Counted from the stretch's first letter, positions 50,175 through 58,344 are shown. The stretch: DNA of 64,000 nucleotides from Prochlorococcus sp. AG-347-K18 (GCA_003281365.1 QCCF01000009.1:1-64000), one strand, 5' to 3'. Translations and numbers: made by a program. The notes: generated from the sequence alone by a model not told the origin.

Positions 50175-51323
50175 TTGATTTTGGATAATTTAGATTCGAA
50201 GTTAAATAATCAAATTGCGATTCTCATCTGTGGACATGGCAGTAGAAATAAACTAGCTATTACTGAATTTCAAGAATTAACTAAGCTCATCCAAAAAAGA
50301 TATCCATCCATTTTAGTTGAATTTGGTTTCTTGGAATTTGCTAAACCCTCACTAGTGGATGCTTTAGATAAATTAAGAAAGCATTCTATAAAAAAAATAA
50401 TTGCAATACCCGCTATGCTTTTTGCTGCGGGTCATGTAAAAAATGACATTCCTAGCCTGCTTATAAATTATTCAAGTAAAACGGGTATTGAAATAATTTA
50501 CGGAAGAGAATTAGGTATTAATAATTTAATGATTAGTGCAGCTTGTGAAAGAGTAAAAGATGTATTTAAAAAAAATAATACTCTCAAACCTGAAGAATCA
50601 TTATTAGTTGTTGTTGGTAGAGGCTCTTCTGACCCAGATGCGAATTCCAATGTTTCAAAAATTACGAGAATGATAGTAGAGGGTATTGGTTTAGGGTGGG
50701 GGGAAACAGTTTTTTCTGGAGTAACTTTTCCTCTTGTTGAATCAGGCTTGAAAAATGTAGTGAGACTTGGCTACAAAAATATAATTATTTTCCCCTATTT
50801 CCTTTTCTCAGGTGTCCTTGTTACAAGAATAAAAAGGCAAAGTGATTTAGTTGCGATTAATAATCCACACATTTCATTTATACATGCAAAATATCTCTCA
50901 TCACAGTCTTATGTGGTGGACACTTTTGTAGAAAGGATTGAAGAGGTTCTTAATAACGAGGGTAATAATTTTATGAATTGCTCAACTTGTAAATATAGAT
51001 CAAATTTATTTGGCTTTGAAAAAGAAGTCGGAATGATTCAAGAAAGTCATCATGACCATGTAGAAGGTTTGGGTTTAAGCTGTGATTTATGTGATGCTGA
51101 ATGCAATGGCGATTGTGAAATACAAAATGAAATCCAAACTCATAACCAAGAAAAATCAAACCTAGGAGAAGGTGAATACCTAGAACATGAACATGAACAT
51201 GAACATGACGAAGCTCATCAACATGAATATAATCACCATCACCATCACAATGTTATTTATCCGAATTCAAAACACCCTTTAGGACCTGTCACGCTTCGCT
51301 TGCCTAAGGAGATCAAATCTTAA
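50175..51323 (+). CDS. CbiX-type sirohydrochlorin chelatase with His-rich tail
   Basis: A chelatase that would insert cobalt (or iron/nickel) into sirohydrochlorin. The AILICGHGSRNKLAI start of the first CbiX domain and IPAMLFAAGHVKNDIP carry the metal-site His residues; a second copy follows with VVVGRGSSDPDAN and IIFPYFLFSGVLV. Residues near the end include CSTC, CDLC and a His/Glu-rich run (EHEHEHEHD and NHHHHHN). I place the start at the TTG at 50175 because the longer frame from 50100 overlaps the FAD gene by 34 bases and adds an atypical segment; the exact start is uncertain. Confidence 0.85.
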   Translation: MILDNLDSKLNNQIAILICGHGSRNKLAITEFQELTKLIQKRYPSILVEFGFLEFAKPSLVDALDKLRKHSIKKIIAIPAMLFAAGHVKNDIPSLLINYSSKTGIEIIYGRELGINNLMISAACERVKDVFKKNNTLKPEESLLVVVGRGSSDPDANSNVSKITRMIVEGIGLGWGETVFSGVTFPLVESGLKNVVRLGYKNIIIFPYFLFSGVLVTRIKRQSDLVAINNPHISFIHAKYLSSQSYVVDTFVERIEEVLNNEGNNFMNCSTCKYRSNLFGFEKEVGMIQESHHDHVEGLGLSCDLCDAECNGDCEIQNEIQTHNQEKSNLGEGEYLEHEHEHEHDEAHQHEYNHHHHHNVIYPNSKHPLGPVTLRLPKEIKS

Positions 51324-51697
51324 GAAATTCCGTCGAAAATAACTGAATCATCCGTCTCTTTCTCGACTAAGTCTTAATAGACTCAGTATATATAAGTATT
51401 CTTAATATAAAATCTTGAACGTATTTTGAGCTAGATTTTCCACAATTTACAGGTTGTTTTCCACGTCCAAATCCACATTGGATTAGAAATGCCAGCAGTT
51501 TTTCAAAAAAACAGGACTTCAACATTATTGTTGACTTTTTTTTAAGATCTAATCAATTTCTTTATTTAAAAATATTTTTTTTAAAAAAACAGCTTATTAC
51601 ATGAGTCTCATTTGATAACATAAAAAGTCTACTGGCCGAATTTTTTTGATAATTTAAAAAAAAAATATCATTATATAAAAGTACGAAATATAGATTT
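51324..51697. other. 374-base gap with DnaA-box-like sequences
   Basis: No open frame is present. The stretch holds TTTTCCACA (51436-51444), TTTTCCACG (51457-51465) and a shorter TCCACA (51472-51477), then long A/T runs. It ends at the small gene at 51698. I see no terminator hairpin or RNA structure in it. Confidence 0.6.
51436..51477. promoter_or_regulatory. Cluster of DnaA-box-like motifs
   Basis: TTTTCCACA is the cyanobacterial DnaA-box consensus as I know it. A second copy with one change is exactly 21 bases (two helical turns) downstream and a partial copy follows. This could be a DnaA-binding site, but nothing here shows that it is the origin; dnaN is not in the window. Confidence 0.45.
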
Positions 51698-51955
51698 ATG
51701 GATCAAATTAGCCAATCAAATTTATCTGATGAGAAATTTACTGAGTGTTCTTCAAATAAAATTTCTTTAGAAACAGAGCTTTCAGAAACTCTCTATAACA
51801 CTATGAAAGATTTCGTATTAAGTAACCCAACTTGGGATCAATATAAGCTTATAAATTCAGCATTAGCTACTTTTCTGGTTCAAAATGGATGTTCCGATAA
51901 TTCTGTTTCAGAGATTTATTTAAATCAACTATTTACTCCTTCTAAATCTTTTTAA
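51698..51955 (+). CDS. DUF2811 family small protein
   Basis: An 85-residue protein. KISLETELSETLYNTMKDF and NPTWDQYKLINSALATFLVQNG follow the pattern of the cyanobacterial DUF2811 family. It begins after the 374-base gap and its last 14 bases overlap the convergent GMC oxidoreductase gene. No function is known to me. Confidence 0.8.
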   Translation: MDQISQSNLSDEKFTECSSNKISLETELSETLYNTMKDFVLSNPTWDQYKLINSALATFLVQNGCSDNSVSEIYLNQLFTPSKSF

Positions 51956-53582
51956 TATTTAGGCACGCTCTCCTACACAAGGCCATCATTGTAAGTGTGG
52001 GGCTTTGCCAAGATGAAGTTGGCCAGCATGCTCCATCTAGTACAAGTACATTTTTGCATCTCCATATTCTATTAAATTTATCAACCACGCTATTTTCTTC
52101 ATTTGTCCCCATTGGAGCGCCACCTACTTCATGTATGTAATATCCAGGTGGTGGGGGACTATCTGAAAGTGCTATTAAATTTTTTGTAAATAAACTTCCT
52201 AACGGGATATTTATTAGTTCATCAATATTTTTTATTTCCCCATTTGCAGCTTTTATTGATTTTCTTATTGTGATTTCCATATGTTTTGCCATATTTAATT
52301 CATTCTCGCTCCATTCGAATTCAATGTAGGGAATTGGAATACCCCATTCATCTGTTTTTTTTGAGAGAGAGACTGAGTTATTCTCTCTAGGAAGGACTTC
52401 GCCATGAGCAATAAGAAAGCCAATAGACGTGTTTTTGTTTTTTTGCAAAAATTTAGGTATTCCTAATCTATCTATTGCTCCCCAGATTCCATAACCTCTA
52501 TGGAAATTTATGTTGTCAATTTCTGGTAAATTTGAACCAAATGGGATAAAGAAGCTGCCTGCTCCAGAAAGATCGGGAGGATTATCAAATGGTTTATCCG
52601 AGCTTTTTGATTGTGGTACTGAAAAAAATCTGCAGATAGATATGTGATCCATGAGGTATTTACCTAATTTCCCAGAATTATCTTTAAACCCTGAGGAATT
52701 TGATTTGTATTCTGAGTTCAGTAGTATTCTCAGCGTTGAAATTGTTGATGCGCAAAGAAGAATTAAATCACAATTCAATACTTCTTTGTGCCCATTTTCT
52801 AGGTTTACGATGGTTATTTTTGAGGCAAGATTTGTTATTTTGTTAATCTCAAAAGACTCTACTAGGTAATTAAAGATTATTTGTACATTTCCAGTATCTA
52901 AAGCTTTTTTTAAAGAGCTTCCTACGCTAGAGGAATTGGGCCATTTTTTATCTTTTACTGATGAATTACGGTCAAATCCTCTTGATTGGATGAATGGATA
53001 GTTTAATTTTGATTTAACTTTGCTGCCAAACACATTCTCGTTTGTTGTAAGAGGAATTTCACCAATATATTTACCGTTCGGGACTTCCTTAATATCATCG
53101 TTTCGTCCATAAATTCCACAAAAATTTTCAATAAAATCATAATGAGGATTAAGGTCTTCGTATGTAATAGGCCAGTTTGGCCCGAATCCGTCTTTTTTAG
53201 CTGGATGAAAATCTTCTGAGGAAAATCTTAATGTTATACCTCCCCAAGTTAATGACCTTCCTCCACATTGTTTACCCTGAGTCCAAAGGAAGGGCTTTTT
53301 TTTGGGGAAGTCATAAGGATGCTTCAATTCATTTGAATATAAATCAGGATTATTTTTCCAATAACCAGGATGTTGGCATTGATTGGTATGTTTTTTTGTT
53401 AAAACTCCTGATAATCTTTTAAAGGTACTTTTTGGTTCATAATTAGTAGCCTCAAGCCTTTTGATTTTTGGTCCAGCTTCTATTACTAAAACTTTTATCC
53501 CCTGCTCCGCCAATGTAAGTGCTGCTATTCCCCCCGTAGCTCCAGACCCAACAATAATTGCATCAAAAGGACTTATATCCAA
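51942..53582 (-). CDS. GMC-family FAD oxidoreductase
   Basis: A 546-residue GMC (glucose-methanol-choline) oxidoreductase. The N-terminal FAD motif VGSGATGGIAALTLAEQG is at residues 11-28; QCGGRSLTWGGITLRF and YYIHEVGGAPMG (with the active-site His) are typical. The C-terminal box ends in QSPTLTMMALCRRA, where many GMC enzymes have NPT; Ser at this place is unusual. The substrate is not indicated by context. Divergent from the pentapeptide gene. Confidence 0.85.
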   Translation of the reverse strand: MDISPFDAIIVGSGATGGIAALTLAEQGIKVLVIEAGPKIKRLEATNYEPKSTFKRLSGVLTKKHTNQCQHPGYWKNNPDLYSNELKHPYDFPKKKPFLWTQGKQCGGRSLTWGGITLRFSSEDFHPAKKDGFGPNWPITYEDLNPHYDFIENFCGIYGRNDDIKEVPNGKYIGEIPLTTNENVFGSKVKSKLNYPFIQSRGFDRNSSVKDKKWPNSSSVGSSLKKALDTGNVQIIFNYLVESFEINKITNLASKITIVNLENGHKEVLNCDLILLCASTISTLRILLNSEYKSNSSGFKDNSGKLGKYLMDHISICRFFSVPQSKSSDKPFDNPPDLSGAGSFFIPFGSNLPEIDNINFHRGYGIWGAIDRLGIPKFLQKNKNTSIGFLIAHGEVLPRENNSVSLSKKTDEWGIPIPYIEFEWSENELNMAKHMEITIRKSIKAANGEIKNIDELINIPLGSLFTKNLIALSDSPPPPGYYIHEVGGAPMGTNEENSVVDKFNRIWRCKNVLVLDGACWPTSSWQSPTLTMMALCRRACLNIKKI

Positions 53583-53689
53583 AACCTATTTCATGATTTA
53601 TTATTTCAATCAATATAGCATTCAGTAAATAATTAATTTTTAGATTTCAACCTAAGAAGTTAGAATTTATTGAAATACAATTAATAAAA

Positions 53690-54163
53690 ATGAGATTTAT
53701 AATTTTAATCGTTTTAATAATTTTCTTTACCATACCTTCTAGCAGCTTCGCTGCATTGGATTATGGTAAACAATCATTGATAGGAGCAGATTTTTCTGGA
53801 TCTGATTTAAAAGGAGCAACTTTTTATTTGACTGATTTACAAGACGCAAATTTATCAGGTTGTGAGCTCCAAAATGCAACTCTCTATGGAGCAAAATTGA
53901 AAGATACTAATTTAAGTAACTCCAATTTAAGAGAAGTAACTTTAGACTCGGCTGTTTTAGATGGAACAGATTTATCAAATACTAACTTGGAGGATTCTTT
54001 TGCCTATAGTACGCAGTTTGAAAATGTGAAAATCCAAGGCGCAGACTTCACTAATGTTTTTTTGCCAAAAGATGTTGTTAGGGAATTTTGTGAAAATGCC
54101 TCTGGTACAAATCCATTCACAAATAGAGATACCAGAGATACTTTAGAGTGCGATTACATTTAA
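53690..54163 (+). CDS. Exported pentapeptide-repeat protein
   Basis: A 157-residue protein. A signal peptide (about residues 1-22, ending SSFA) sends it to the periplasm or thylakoid lumen. Residues about 32-120 are pentapeptide repeats of the A(D/N)LxX type (ANLSG, TNLSN, TDLSN), which fold into a right-handed beta-helix. Two Cys in the C-terminal tail may pair. Lumenal pentapeptide proteins are common in cyanobacteria; the role is unknown. Confidence 0.85.
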   Translation: MRFIILIVLIIFFTIPSSSFAALDYGKQSLIGADFSGSDLKGATFYLTDLQDANLSGCELQNATLYGAKLKDTNLSNSNLREVTLDSAVLDGTDLSNTNLEDSFAYSTQFENVKIQGADFTNVFLPKDVVREFCENASGTNPFTNRDTRDTLECDYI

Positions 54164-54164
54164 T

Positions 54165-54557
54165 TTATGCACATACAAGTTCTTTTTTAATTTTTCTTTG
54201 TTTATAAAGTGATCTTCCAATAGGCCAGCCTAGAATAGATAAATGCCTCATTAAAGAACTTGAGTATTTAAAGTAAAGATTTCCTGAATATTTGATGCCA
54301 AGTTCTTTTAGAGTAGTTAGTAACAACAATAGATCTTTCTTATTGCCTTTTTTCATATCTAATAAAATTAATTTCTTATTTGATAATTTTTTTTCTAGAA
54401 CCTTTTCATTTTCCGCAAAACCAACTTTAAGAGAATTAAATTCATCAGAAAAAAATGTGTAAATTATTCCATCTTTGAATTTATCTATAGAAGTATCTAC
54501 ATTAAAACTTGATGATATTAATGTTTTGTATCCTTTAATGATTTTTCTGTTATTCAT
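54165..54557 (-). CDS. Hypothetical protein
   Basis: A 130-residue protein not recognised. It has alternating hydrophobic and charged segments without clear motif, ending RHLSILGWPIGRSLYKQRK. It is 2 bases downstream of the ribbon-helix-helix-like gene on the same strand, so the two are very probably co-transcribed; a joint function is possible but not shown. Confidence 0.65.
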   Translation of the reverse strand: MNNRKIIKGYKTLISSSFNVDTSIDKFKDGIIYTFFSDEFNSLKVGFAENEKVLEKKLSNKKLILLDMKKGNKKDLLLLLTTLKELGIKYSGNLYFKYSSSLMRHLSILGWPIGRSLYKQRKIKKELVCA

Positions 54558-54559
54558 AA

Positions 54560-55057
54560 TTATCTGATTTCATTTTGAGCTATTTCATATTTCTCCAATA
54601 GATTGTTTACTTCAGCTAGGGCAATCCTCTTTTGACAGGCGGAGTCATATCTATTTACTGCTACTGAAGGTATTGAACCTTTGCTTTTCATTTCCCTTAT
54701 ACCAGTTTCTAAACATTGAAAAGCAACACTTGATAGATCTCTTCCTTCTGCTGCTGCCCAAACTTTCAAAAGATAAGTCAGATTTGATGGTACAGAGATC
54801 TGTACTTTATTTGAATTTGAAGTATTTAATGCAATATCATCGAGACTAATTTCTTTAGAGGAAATTGTTTCTTTAACCTTTTTCTTCAAAAATTTTACTT
54901 GGCTTATAGCGTCCTCTTTATTCTTTACTTTTTGTTCTATTTCAAATAACTCCTCTTCAGAATTAATTAAAGCTTCTAATGCCCATTTAGCGTCATCTTT
55001 AGCAACAGCGGTTCTATCAAGCCATTCATCTCTTAATTTTGACCAATTACTAGGCAT
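54560..55057 (-). CDS. Protein with ribbon-helix-helix-like C-terminal half
   Basis: A 165-residue protein. The N-terminal 80 residues form a charged coiled-coil-prone segment. From residue about 88, KVQISVPSNLTYLLKVWAAAEG is a beta strand followed by a helix, then SSVAFQCLETGIREM, the strand-helix-helix order of CopG/ribbon-helix-helix DNA-binding proteins. Dyad repeats lie just upstream of its start (see 55088-55136). A DNA-binding regulator is inferred, not shown. First gene of a two-gene unit. Confidence 0.65.
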   Translation of the reverse strand: MPSNWSKLRDEWLDRTAVAKDDAKWALEALINSEEELFEIEQKVKNKEDAISQVKFLKKKVKETISSKEISLDDIALNTSNSNKVQISVPSNLTYLLKVWAAAEGRDLSSVAFQCLETGIREMKSKGSIPSVAVNRYDSACQKRIALAEVNNLLEKYEIAQNEIR

Positions 55058-55087
55058 AAGCTTTATGCGACAATTCTATAATATATA

Positions 55088-55136
55088 AATCTAAATAGAT
55101 TGTCTACATAATCTAAATAGAATTAATATAGATTGT
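55088..55136. promoter_or_regulatory. Repeated dyads upstream of the ribbon-helix-helix-like gene
   Basis: AATCTAAATAGA occurs at 55088-55099 and again at 55110-55121, 22 bases apart; each contains the dyad ATCTA-AA-TAGA(T). TAGATTGT occurs at 55096-55103 and 55129-55136. The cluster is 30-80 bases upstream of the gene start, where an operator would lie. The region is AT-rich, so chance is possible. Confidence 0.4.
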
Positions 55137-55242
55137 AAAACTTTAAATTAAATTTTAATAATTCCTAATTTTAGAAATAATCTTTTACAAAAACTGAAAC
55201 TGCTGAATCTATCCAATACGACCTTAGAGGTATTCCCCCCGT

Positions 55243-55285
55243 TAATTGAAAAAGATGAATTAGATAATTCAATCTTTTTCAATTA
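55243..55285. terminator. Long AT-rich inverted repeat downstream of gloA
   Basis: TAATTGAAAAAGAT at 55243-55256 pairs with ATCTTTTTCAATTA at 55272-55285, and an inner GAATT/AATTC pair brings the stem to about 19 base pairs with a 4-base loop and one bulge. It lies 23 bases past the gloA stop. No clear T run follows on the gloA strand, so it may be a terminator or an RNA-stabilising hairpin. Confidence 0.5.
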
Positions 55286-55308
55286 TTTAATTAAATACTT
55301 CTGAGTTT

Positions 55309-55698
55309 TTAATCTCTTTCAATAAGTTCAATTTTATAACCATCAGGATCCTCAACAAAAGCCAGGACAGTATTACTGTTTTTCATTGTTTTAGGTTTGG
55401 TTGTTATTTTACAACCATTATTTTCTAATCCTTGGCAAATTAGATGAATATCTTTTACTCCAATAGCTATATGACCATATTTATCTCCAAGCTCATAGTC
55501 TTCAGACTTTTTGTCCCAGTTATAAGTTAATTCAATTACTGTATTTTCTTTTTCTGAGCCATAACCAACAAATGCCAGAGTGAATTTTCCATGAGGGTAA
55601 TCCTTTTTTCTTAATAAATTCATTCCTAATCTATTGACGTAAAAATCAATGGATTTATCTAAATCTCCAACCCTCAACATTGTATGTAGGATACGCAT
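55309..55698 (-). CDS. gloA: Lactoylglutathione lyase (glyoxalase I)
   Basis: A 129-residue glyoxalase I that converts the methylglyoxal-glutathione adduct to S-lactoylglutathione. Metal-ligand positions are seen in ILHTMLRVGDLDKSIDFY (His), TVIELTYNW (Glu), GHIAIGVKD (His) and YKIELIER (Glu). Length is typical of the nickel-type bacterial enzyme. It stands alone on the minus strand. Confidence 0.94.
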   Translation of the reverse strand: MRILHTMLRVGDLDKSIDFYVNRLGMNLLRKKDYPHGKFTLAFVGYGSEKENTVIELTYNWDKKSEDYELGDKYGHIAIGVKDIHLICQGLENNGCKITTKPKTMKNSNTVLAFVEDPDGYKIELIERD

Positions 55699-55830
55699 TC
55701 TAAATTATGAACCTTAATCAATTATCTAATATTTAATAACAATCTGCCAAAGTTGATTTCTCGAGGCGATGACTTTTATTAAGTTCAGAAAAATTAGGTT
55801 AAAATATTAATACGAAATTTCAATAATATA

Positions 55831-56265
55831 TTGAATCAGATATTCCAGAGACTCTCATCAGTATTTTTGTATACTTTGCCATTAAAGGCATCAATACCTT
55901 TTGGATATTATTTGTTCTATAAATATTCATTTTTAAAAATACTATTATTACTAACTCTACCGATAGCAATAATTGAAAAATCTTTGCCTTTTGGTAGTTT
56001 TTTATTATTTATAATTTTGTTCGCTGGATTAGCAAGGAATCCAAATGTCCCCTATTTCGTTAGATATAACGCATGTCAAGCATTACTTATTGATATTGCT
56101 TTGATAATAATTTCATATCTCTTGAGAATATTTCCCATAGTTGAATTAGGTTCAATAATTTTTATATTTACATTATGTATTTTTATTTATTCGATTTCTC
56201 AATGTATTTATGGAGTTGAACCTGAAATTCCCTTAATTAGTAAATCTGTAAGAATGCAAATTTAA
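55831..56265 (+). CDS. Tic20-like membrane protein
   Basis: A 144-residue protein with four hydrophobic segments. The central ARNPNVPYFVRYNACQALLIDI is the clear signature of cyanobacterial Tic20-family proteins, homologues of the plastid import component Tic20. The start is a TTG at 55831. Its task in cyanobacteria is not established. Confidence 0.85.
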   Translation: MNQIFQRLSSVFLYTLPLKASIPFGYYLFYKYSFLKILLLLTLPIAIIEKSLPFGSFLLFIILFAGLARNPNVPYFVRYNACQALLIDIALIIISYLLRIFPIVELGSIIFIFTLCIFIYSISQCIYGVEPEIPLISKSVRMQI

Positions 56266-56291
56266 AAGATTTATAGAATTACTGTCTTTCT

Positions 56292-56621
56292 TCAGCACTC
56301 ATTCAGAATAGATTCCCATCTTTGTTGACTTGCCTTAATTGCTTGCATTGGTGGATTAGCTCCCTCTATTTCAAAGGCTTTTATTAATGATTTATTAGCT
56401 AATAGTCCTAATCTTGCAGCTTCTCTTTGCCTAGAGCAAACTTTTTTTCTTGATCCCTCTTTTAGGCTATCTTCGATTTCTTTAAGAATCCGGCTAGCTT
56501 CATTTGATTTAGTATAAAAATCATTCATGTAAACATCAAGTGCCGTATCAGCGAAGATTTTAACTGGAGAGATTATTGTGACTGAGCACACTATAAAACT
56601 TACAAATATAAATATTTTCAT
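56292..56621 (-). CDS. Exported small hypothetical protein
   Basis: A 109-residue protein with a signal peptide (about residues 1-25, ending IFA). The mature part is helical and contains three Cys, one at CSRQREAARLGLL and one at the end (ILNEC). Not recognised. It lies 7 bases after the next gene upstream on the same strand. Confidence 0.65.
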   Translation of the reverse strand: MKIFIFVSFIVCSVTIISPVKIFADTALDVYMNDFYTKSNEASRILKEIEDSLKEGSRKKVCSRQREAARLGLLANKSLIKAFEIEGANPPMQAIKASQQRWESILNEC

Positions 56622-56628
56622 AAGAATT

Positions 56629-57213
56629 TTAAGTAAATTTTTTTTTTGATCTCTTTAATACTAAATAAAAGCTAAGGACGCTAATTGTTCCAGATGGGCC
56701 TATTAGAACATGCCAAAATTGATCGCCACTAATTGAAAGTCTTGTTCCAAAGAAAGTCGTAAAAAAAATACCAAATATTGGGTAAAGGATAAAAAGCCAA
56801 TCTTTAAAAAATTTTTGCCAATTTACAATTAGAAAGATACTTATTATTACTTGAAAAAGAAGAGCAATAGTTTTATCAAATAAAAAATATGAGATTATTG
56901 AAAATAAAGAAATGCAAAAATTAGTTTTTTGAATAAATTTATTTTTTATAACTGATATTGATAAAAATGTTAGTCCTAAAGATAAGAAAGAATAAAATAA
57001 CCAATTAAATAAAGAAGAATGATCTACATAAATCCAAGATGTTTGAATATGATCTATCATTTCAGAAATCGATGCCAATCCTAAAAGAATAAAACCGAAA
57101 GGTATTAACTCATTCATAGGAATGTGTTTAAATTTTTTGATCGATCTAATTCCTAATAATATTGGAATTATTGCCGCCTGAAGATGGGCTAATAATAAAA
57201 TTGAAAAAAACAA
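56629..57213 (-). CDS. Multi-span membrane protein of unknown function
   Basis: A 194-residue protein with six or seven hydrophobic segments. The start FSILLLAHLQAAIIPILLGIRS and PFGFILLGLASISEMIDHIQTSW include His and Asp residues between helices, but I recognise no motif. It is followed by the small exported protein on the same strand. Confidence 0.7.
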   Translation of the reverse strand: MFFSILLLAHLQAAIIPILLGIRSIKKFKHIPMNELIPFGFILLGLASISEMIDHIQTSWIYVDHSSLFNWLFYSFLSLGLTFLSISVIKNKFIQKTNFCISLFSIISYFLFDKTIALLFQVIISIFLIVNWQKFFKDWLFILYPIFGIFFTTFFGTRLSISGDQFWHVLIGPSGTISVLSFYLVLKRSKKKFT

Positions 57214-57268
57214 AATAAATTCTTAGACTCAACTCTTCTGTAATTTAAAGACAAAAACCATTTTCAAT

Positions 57269-57469
57269 TTATCTTAGTATAGATAGATACCATTGCCCGA
57301 TTACTATGATCAGTATTGTAAGAACAAAAGGGAAAGCAGGATATCTTGTCTGAAAATTAGCAGGTGGCCAAGGAGACCAAGATATCAATCTTCCTTGAGG
57401 TTCATTTGAAATAACTTTTTTCTTGGATTTTTTGGATATTAAATTATCTGTGGCGAATCCTTTACTCAT
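57269..57469 (-). CDS. Small single-helix membrane protein
   Basis: A 66-residue protein. The N-terminal 35 residues are soluble and basic; NFQTRYPAFPFVLTILIIVIGQWYLSI (about 38-63) holds one membrane segment. Such short one-helix proteins are common in cyanobacterial thylakoids, but I do not know this one. Confidence 0.6.
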   Translation of the reverse strand: MSKGFATDNLISKKSKKKVISNEPQGRLISWSPWPPANFQTRYPAFPFVLTILIIVIGQWYLSILR

Positions 57470-57556
57470 AAATAAATAAAATTATCCTAACAAATACATC
57501 CCAAAAAGGCGTTTATATTATTTTGTTTAGGTTAACTTAAGTTGATTTTATTAGAA

Positions 57557-57643
57557 CGGAGGGGGTGGGATTCGAACCCACGGTGCCCTTGCAGACACGC
57601 TAGTTTTCAAGACTAGAGCCTTAAACCACTCGACCACCCCTCC
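57557..57643 (-). tRNA. tRNA-Ser (anticodon UGA)
   Basis: The minus-strand sequence begins GGAGGGGTGGTCGAGTGG, has a CTAGT/ACTAG anticodon stem with loop CTTGAAA (anticodon TGA), a long variable arm as in serine tRNAs, and GGTTCGAATCC in the T arm. The acceptor stem pairs GGAGGGG with CCCCTCC and the discriminator base is G, as in tRNA-Ser. The CCA end is not encoded. Confidence 0.96.
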
Positions 57644-57858
57644 AACGGGTTATTCAGTTTTGTTGAACTTAAAAACTATAACATAAGAAATTAGTCACAG
57701 TCTATAACTTCAAAGATTTAAAGATTATTTCAAGAAACTAGTTTTAAATAGAAATTTTTATTAATAATGATGAGTTAAATCGTTATAACAATAAATTATT
57801 AGTCAAATTTAGTCCACAAAATGAGAACACAAAAAATATAGTCTGCTTCAAAAAAAAA

Positions 57859-58008
57859 TCACCCAAAGTTGACATTTTGTTGAAATAATCCAAATAAGTT
57901 ATTCCCAACTATGGCAGCGATTATTAAAACGAAGGCAACTATGGAGAAGAGAGCGCTCACATCTTTTATGTCATAAGGTGCTTTAAATAAAGGTTTCTGG
58001 TCTGCCAT
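57859..58008 (-). CDS. Small one-helix membrane protein
   Basis: A 49-residue protein on the minus strand, from ATG at 58008-58006 to TGA at 57861-57859. It begins MADQKPLFKAPYDIKDVS, then has one hydrophobic segment (SIVAFVLIIAAIVGNNLFG) and a short tail. The composition is coding-like and the start is well defined, but I recognise no family; a small thylakoid subunit is possible. Confidence 0.6.
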   Translation of the reverse strand: MADQKPLFKAPYDIKDVSALFSIVAFVLIIAAIVGNNLFGLFQQNVNFG

Positions 58009-58101
58009 AATTATCAAACACATGAATGCATATAAATAATATCAGCTTAATGCTTGTGATAAATATTAAAAGATTTTTTTTAAATTAATTTTGAACAATA
58101 A

Positions 58102-58127
58102 AAAAGCCACTTTTAGTGGCTTTTTTA
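58102..58127 (-). terminator. Terminator of the DUF4278 transcript
   Basis: GCCACTTTTAGTGGC at 58106-58120 is a 5-base-pair stem with a 5-base loop, flanked by A-rich and T-rich runs on both sides. On the minus strand it is GCCACTAAAAGTGGC followed by TTTTTTATT, so it can end the DUF4278 message; it also has a T run on the plus strand. Confidence 0.85.
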
Positions 58128-58144
58128 TTTATTGGATAAATGAA

Positions 58145-58246
58145 CTAGCTTGTATAAGTTTTGCCTCTGTAAGTTAATTCATTATGCTGCTTCTTAGCTG
58201 CTTCTTTGTTCTGGACGTACTTTTGTCCTCTGTAAATTAGAGTCAT
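58145..58246 (-). CDS. DUF4278 micro-protein behind a glutamine-riboswitch-like leader
   Basis: A 33-residue protein from ATG at 58246-58244 to TAG at 58147-58145. It begins MTLIYRGQKY and repeats the motif as YRGKTY near the end; the YRGxxY pair is the mark of DUF4278, the short family found after Downstream-peptide RNAs in marine picocyanobacteria and cyanophages. A GGAG ribosome site lies 7 bases upstream (58254-58257). The function of this micro-protein is not known to me; a link to nitrogen status is inferred from the leader. Confidence 0.85.
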   Translation of the reverse strand: MTLIYRGQKYVQNKEAAKKQHNELTYRGKTYTS

Positions 58247-58248
58247 TT

Positions 58249-58325
58249 TTAAGCTCCGGTTTCGCTTAAGTCCCCGTTCCATGGCTTAAGTCGAGCTGCG
58301 GCTTGCTAAAAGCAAGTTGAACGTT
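58249..58325 (-). promoter_or_regulatory. Downstream-peptide (glutamine) riboswitch-like leader
   Basis: In the 5' leader of the DUF4278 gene, minus-strand CGTTC at 58323-58319 pairs with GAACG at 58279-58275 (P1), a CTTGC/GCAAG hairpin at 58302-58316 forms P2, and CTTAAG at 58285-58290 can pair with a second CTTAAG at 58265-58270 (pseudoknot). These are the elements of the Downstream-peptide class of glutamine riboswitch. Instead of the pseudoknot, TTAAGC (58264-58269) can pair with GCTTAA (58249-58254) and cover the ribosome site. I infer that glutamine frees the site; not tested. Confidence 0.8.
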
Positions 58326-58344
58326 TTGGTAGCGGTTGCTACAT

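Noticed and set aside
51324-51697. Chromosomal replication origin
   Set aside because: Only two good DnaA-like boxes, and dnaN, which usually marks the origin in Prochlorococcus, is not in the window.
54165-55057. Toxin-antitoxin pair
   Set aside because: The second gene shows no known toxin motif, so I kept this only as a question in the findings.
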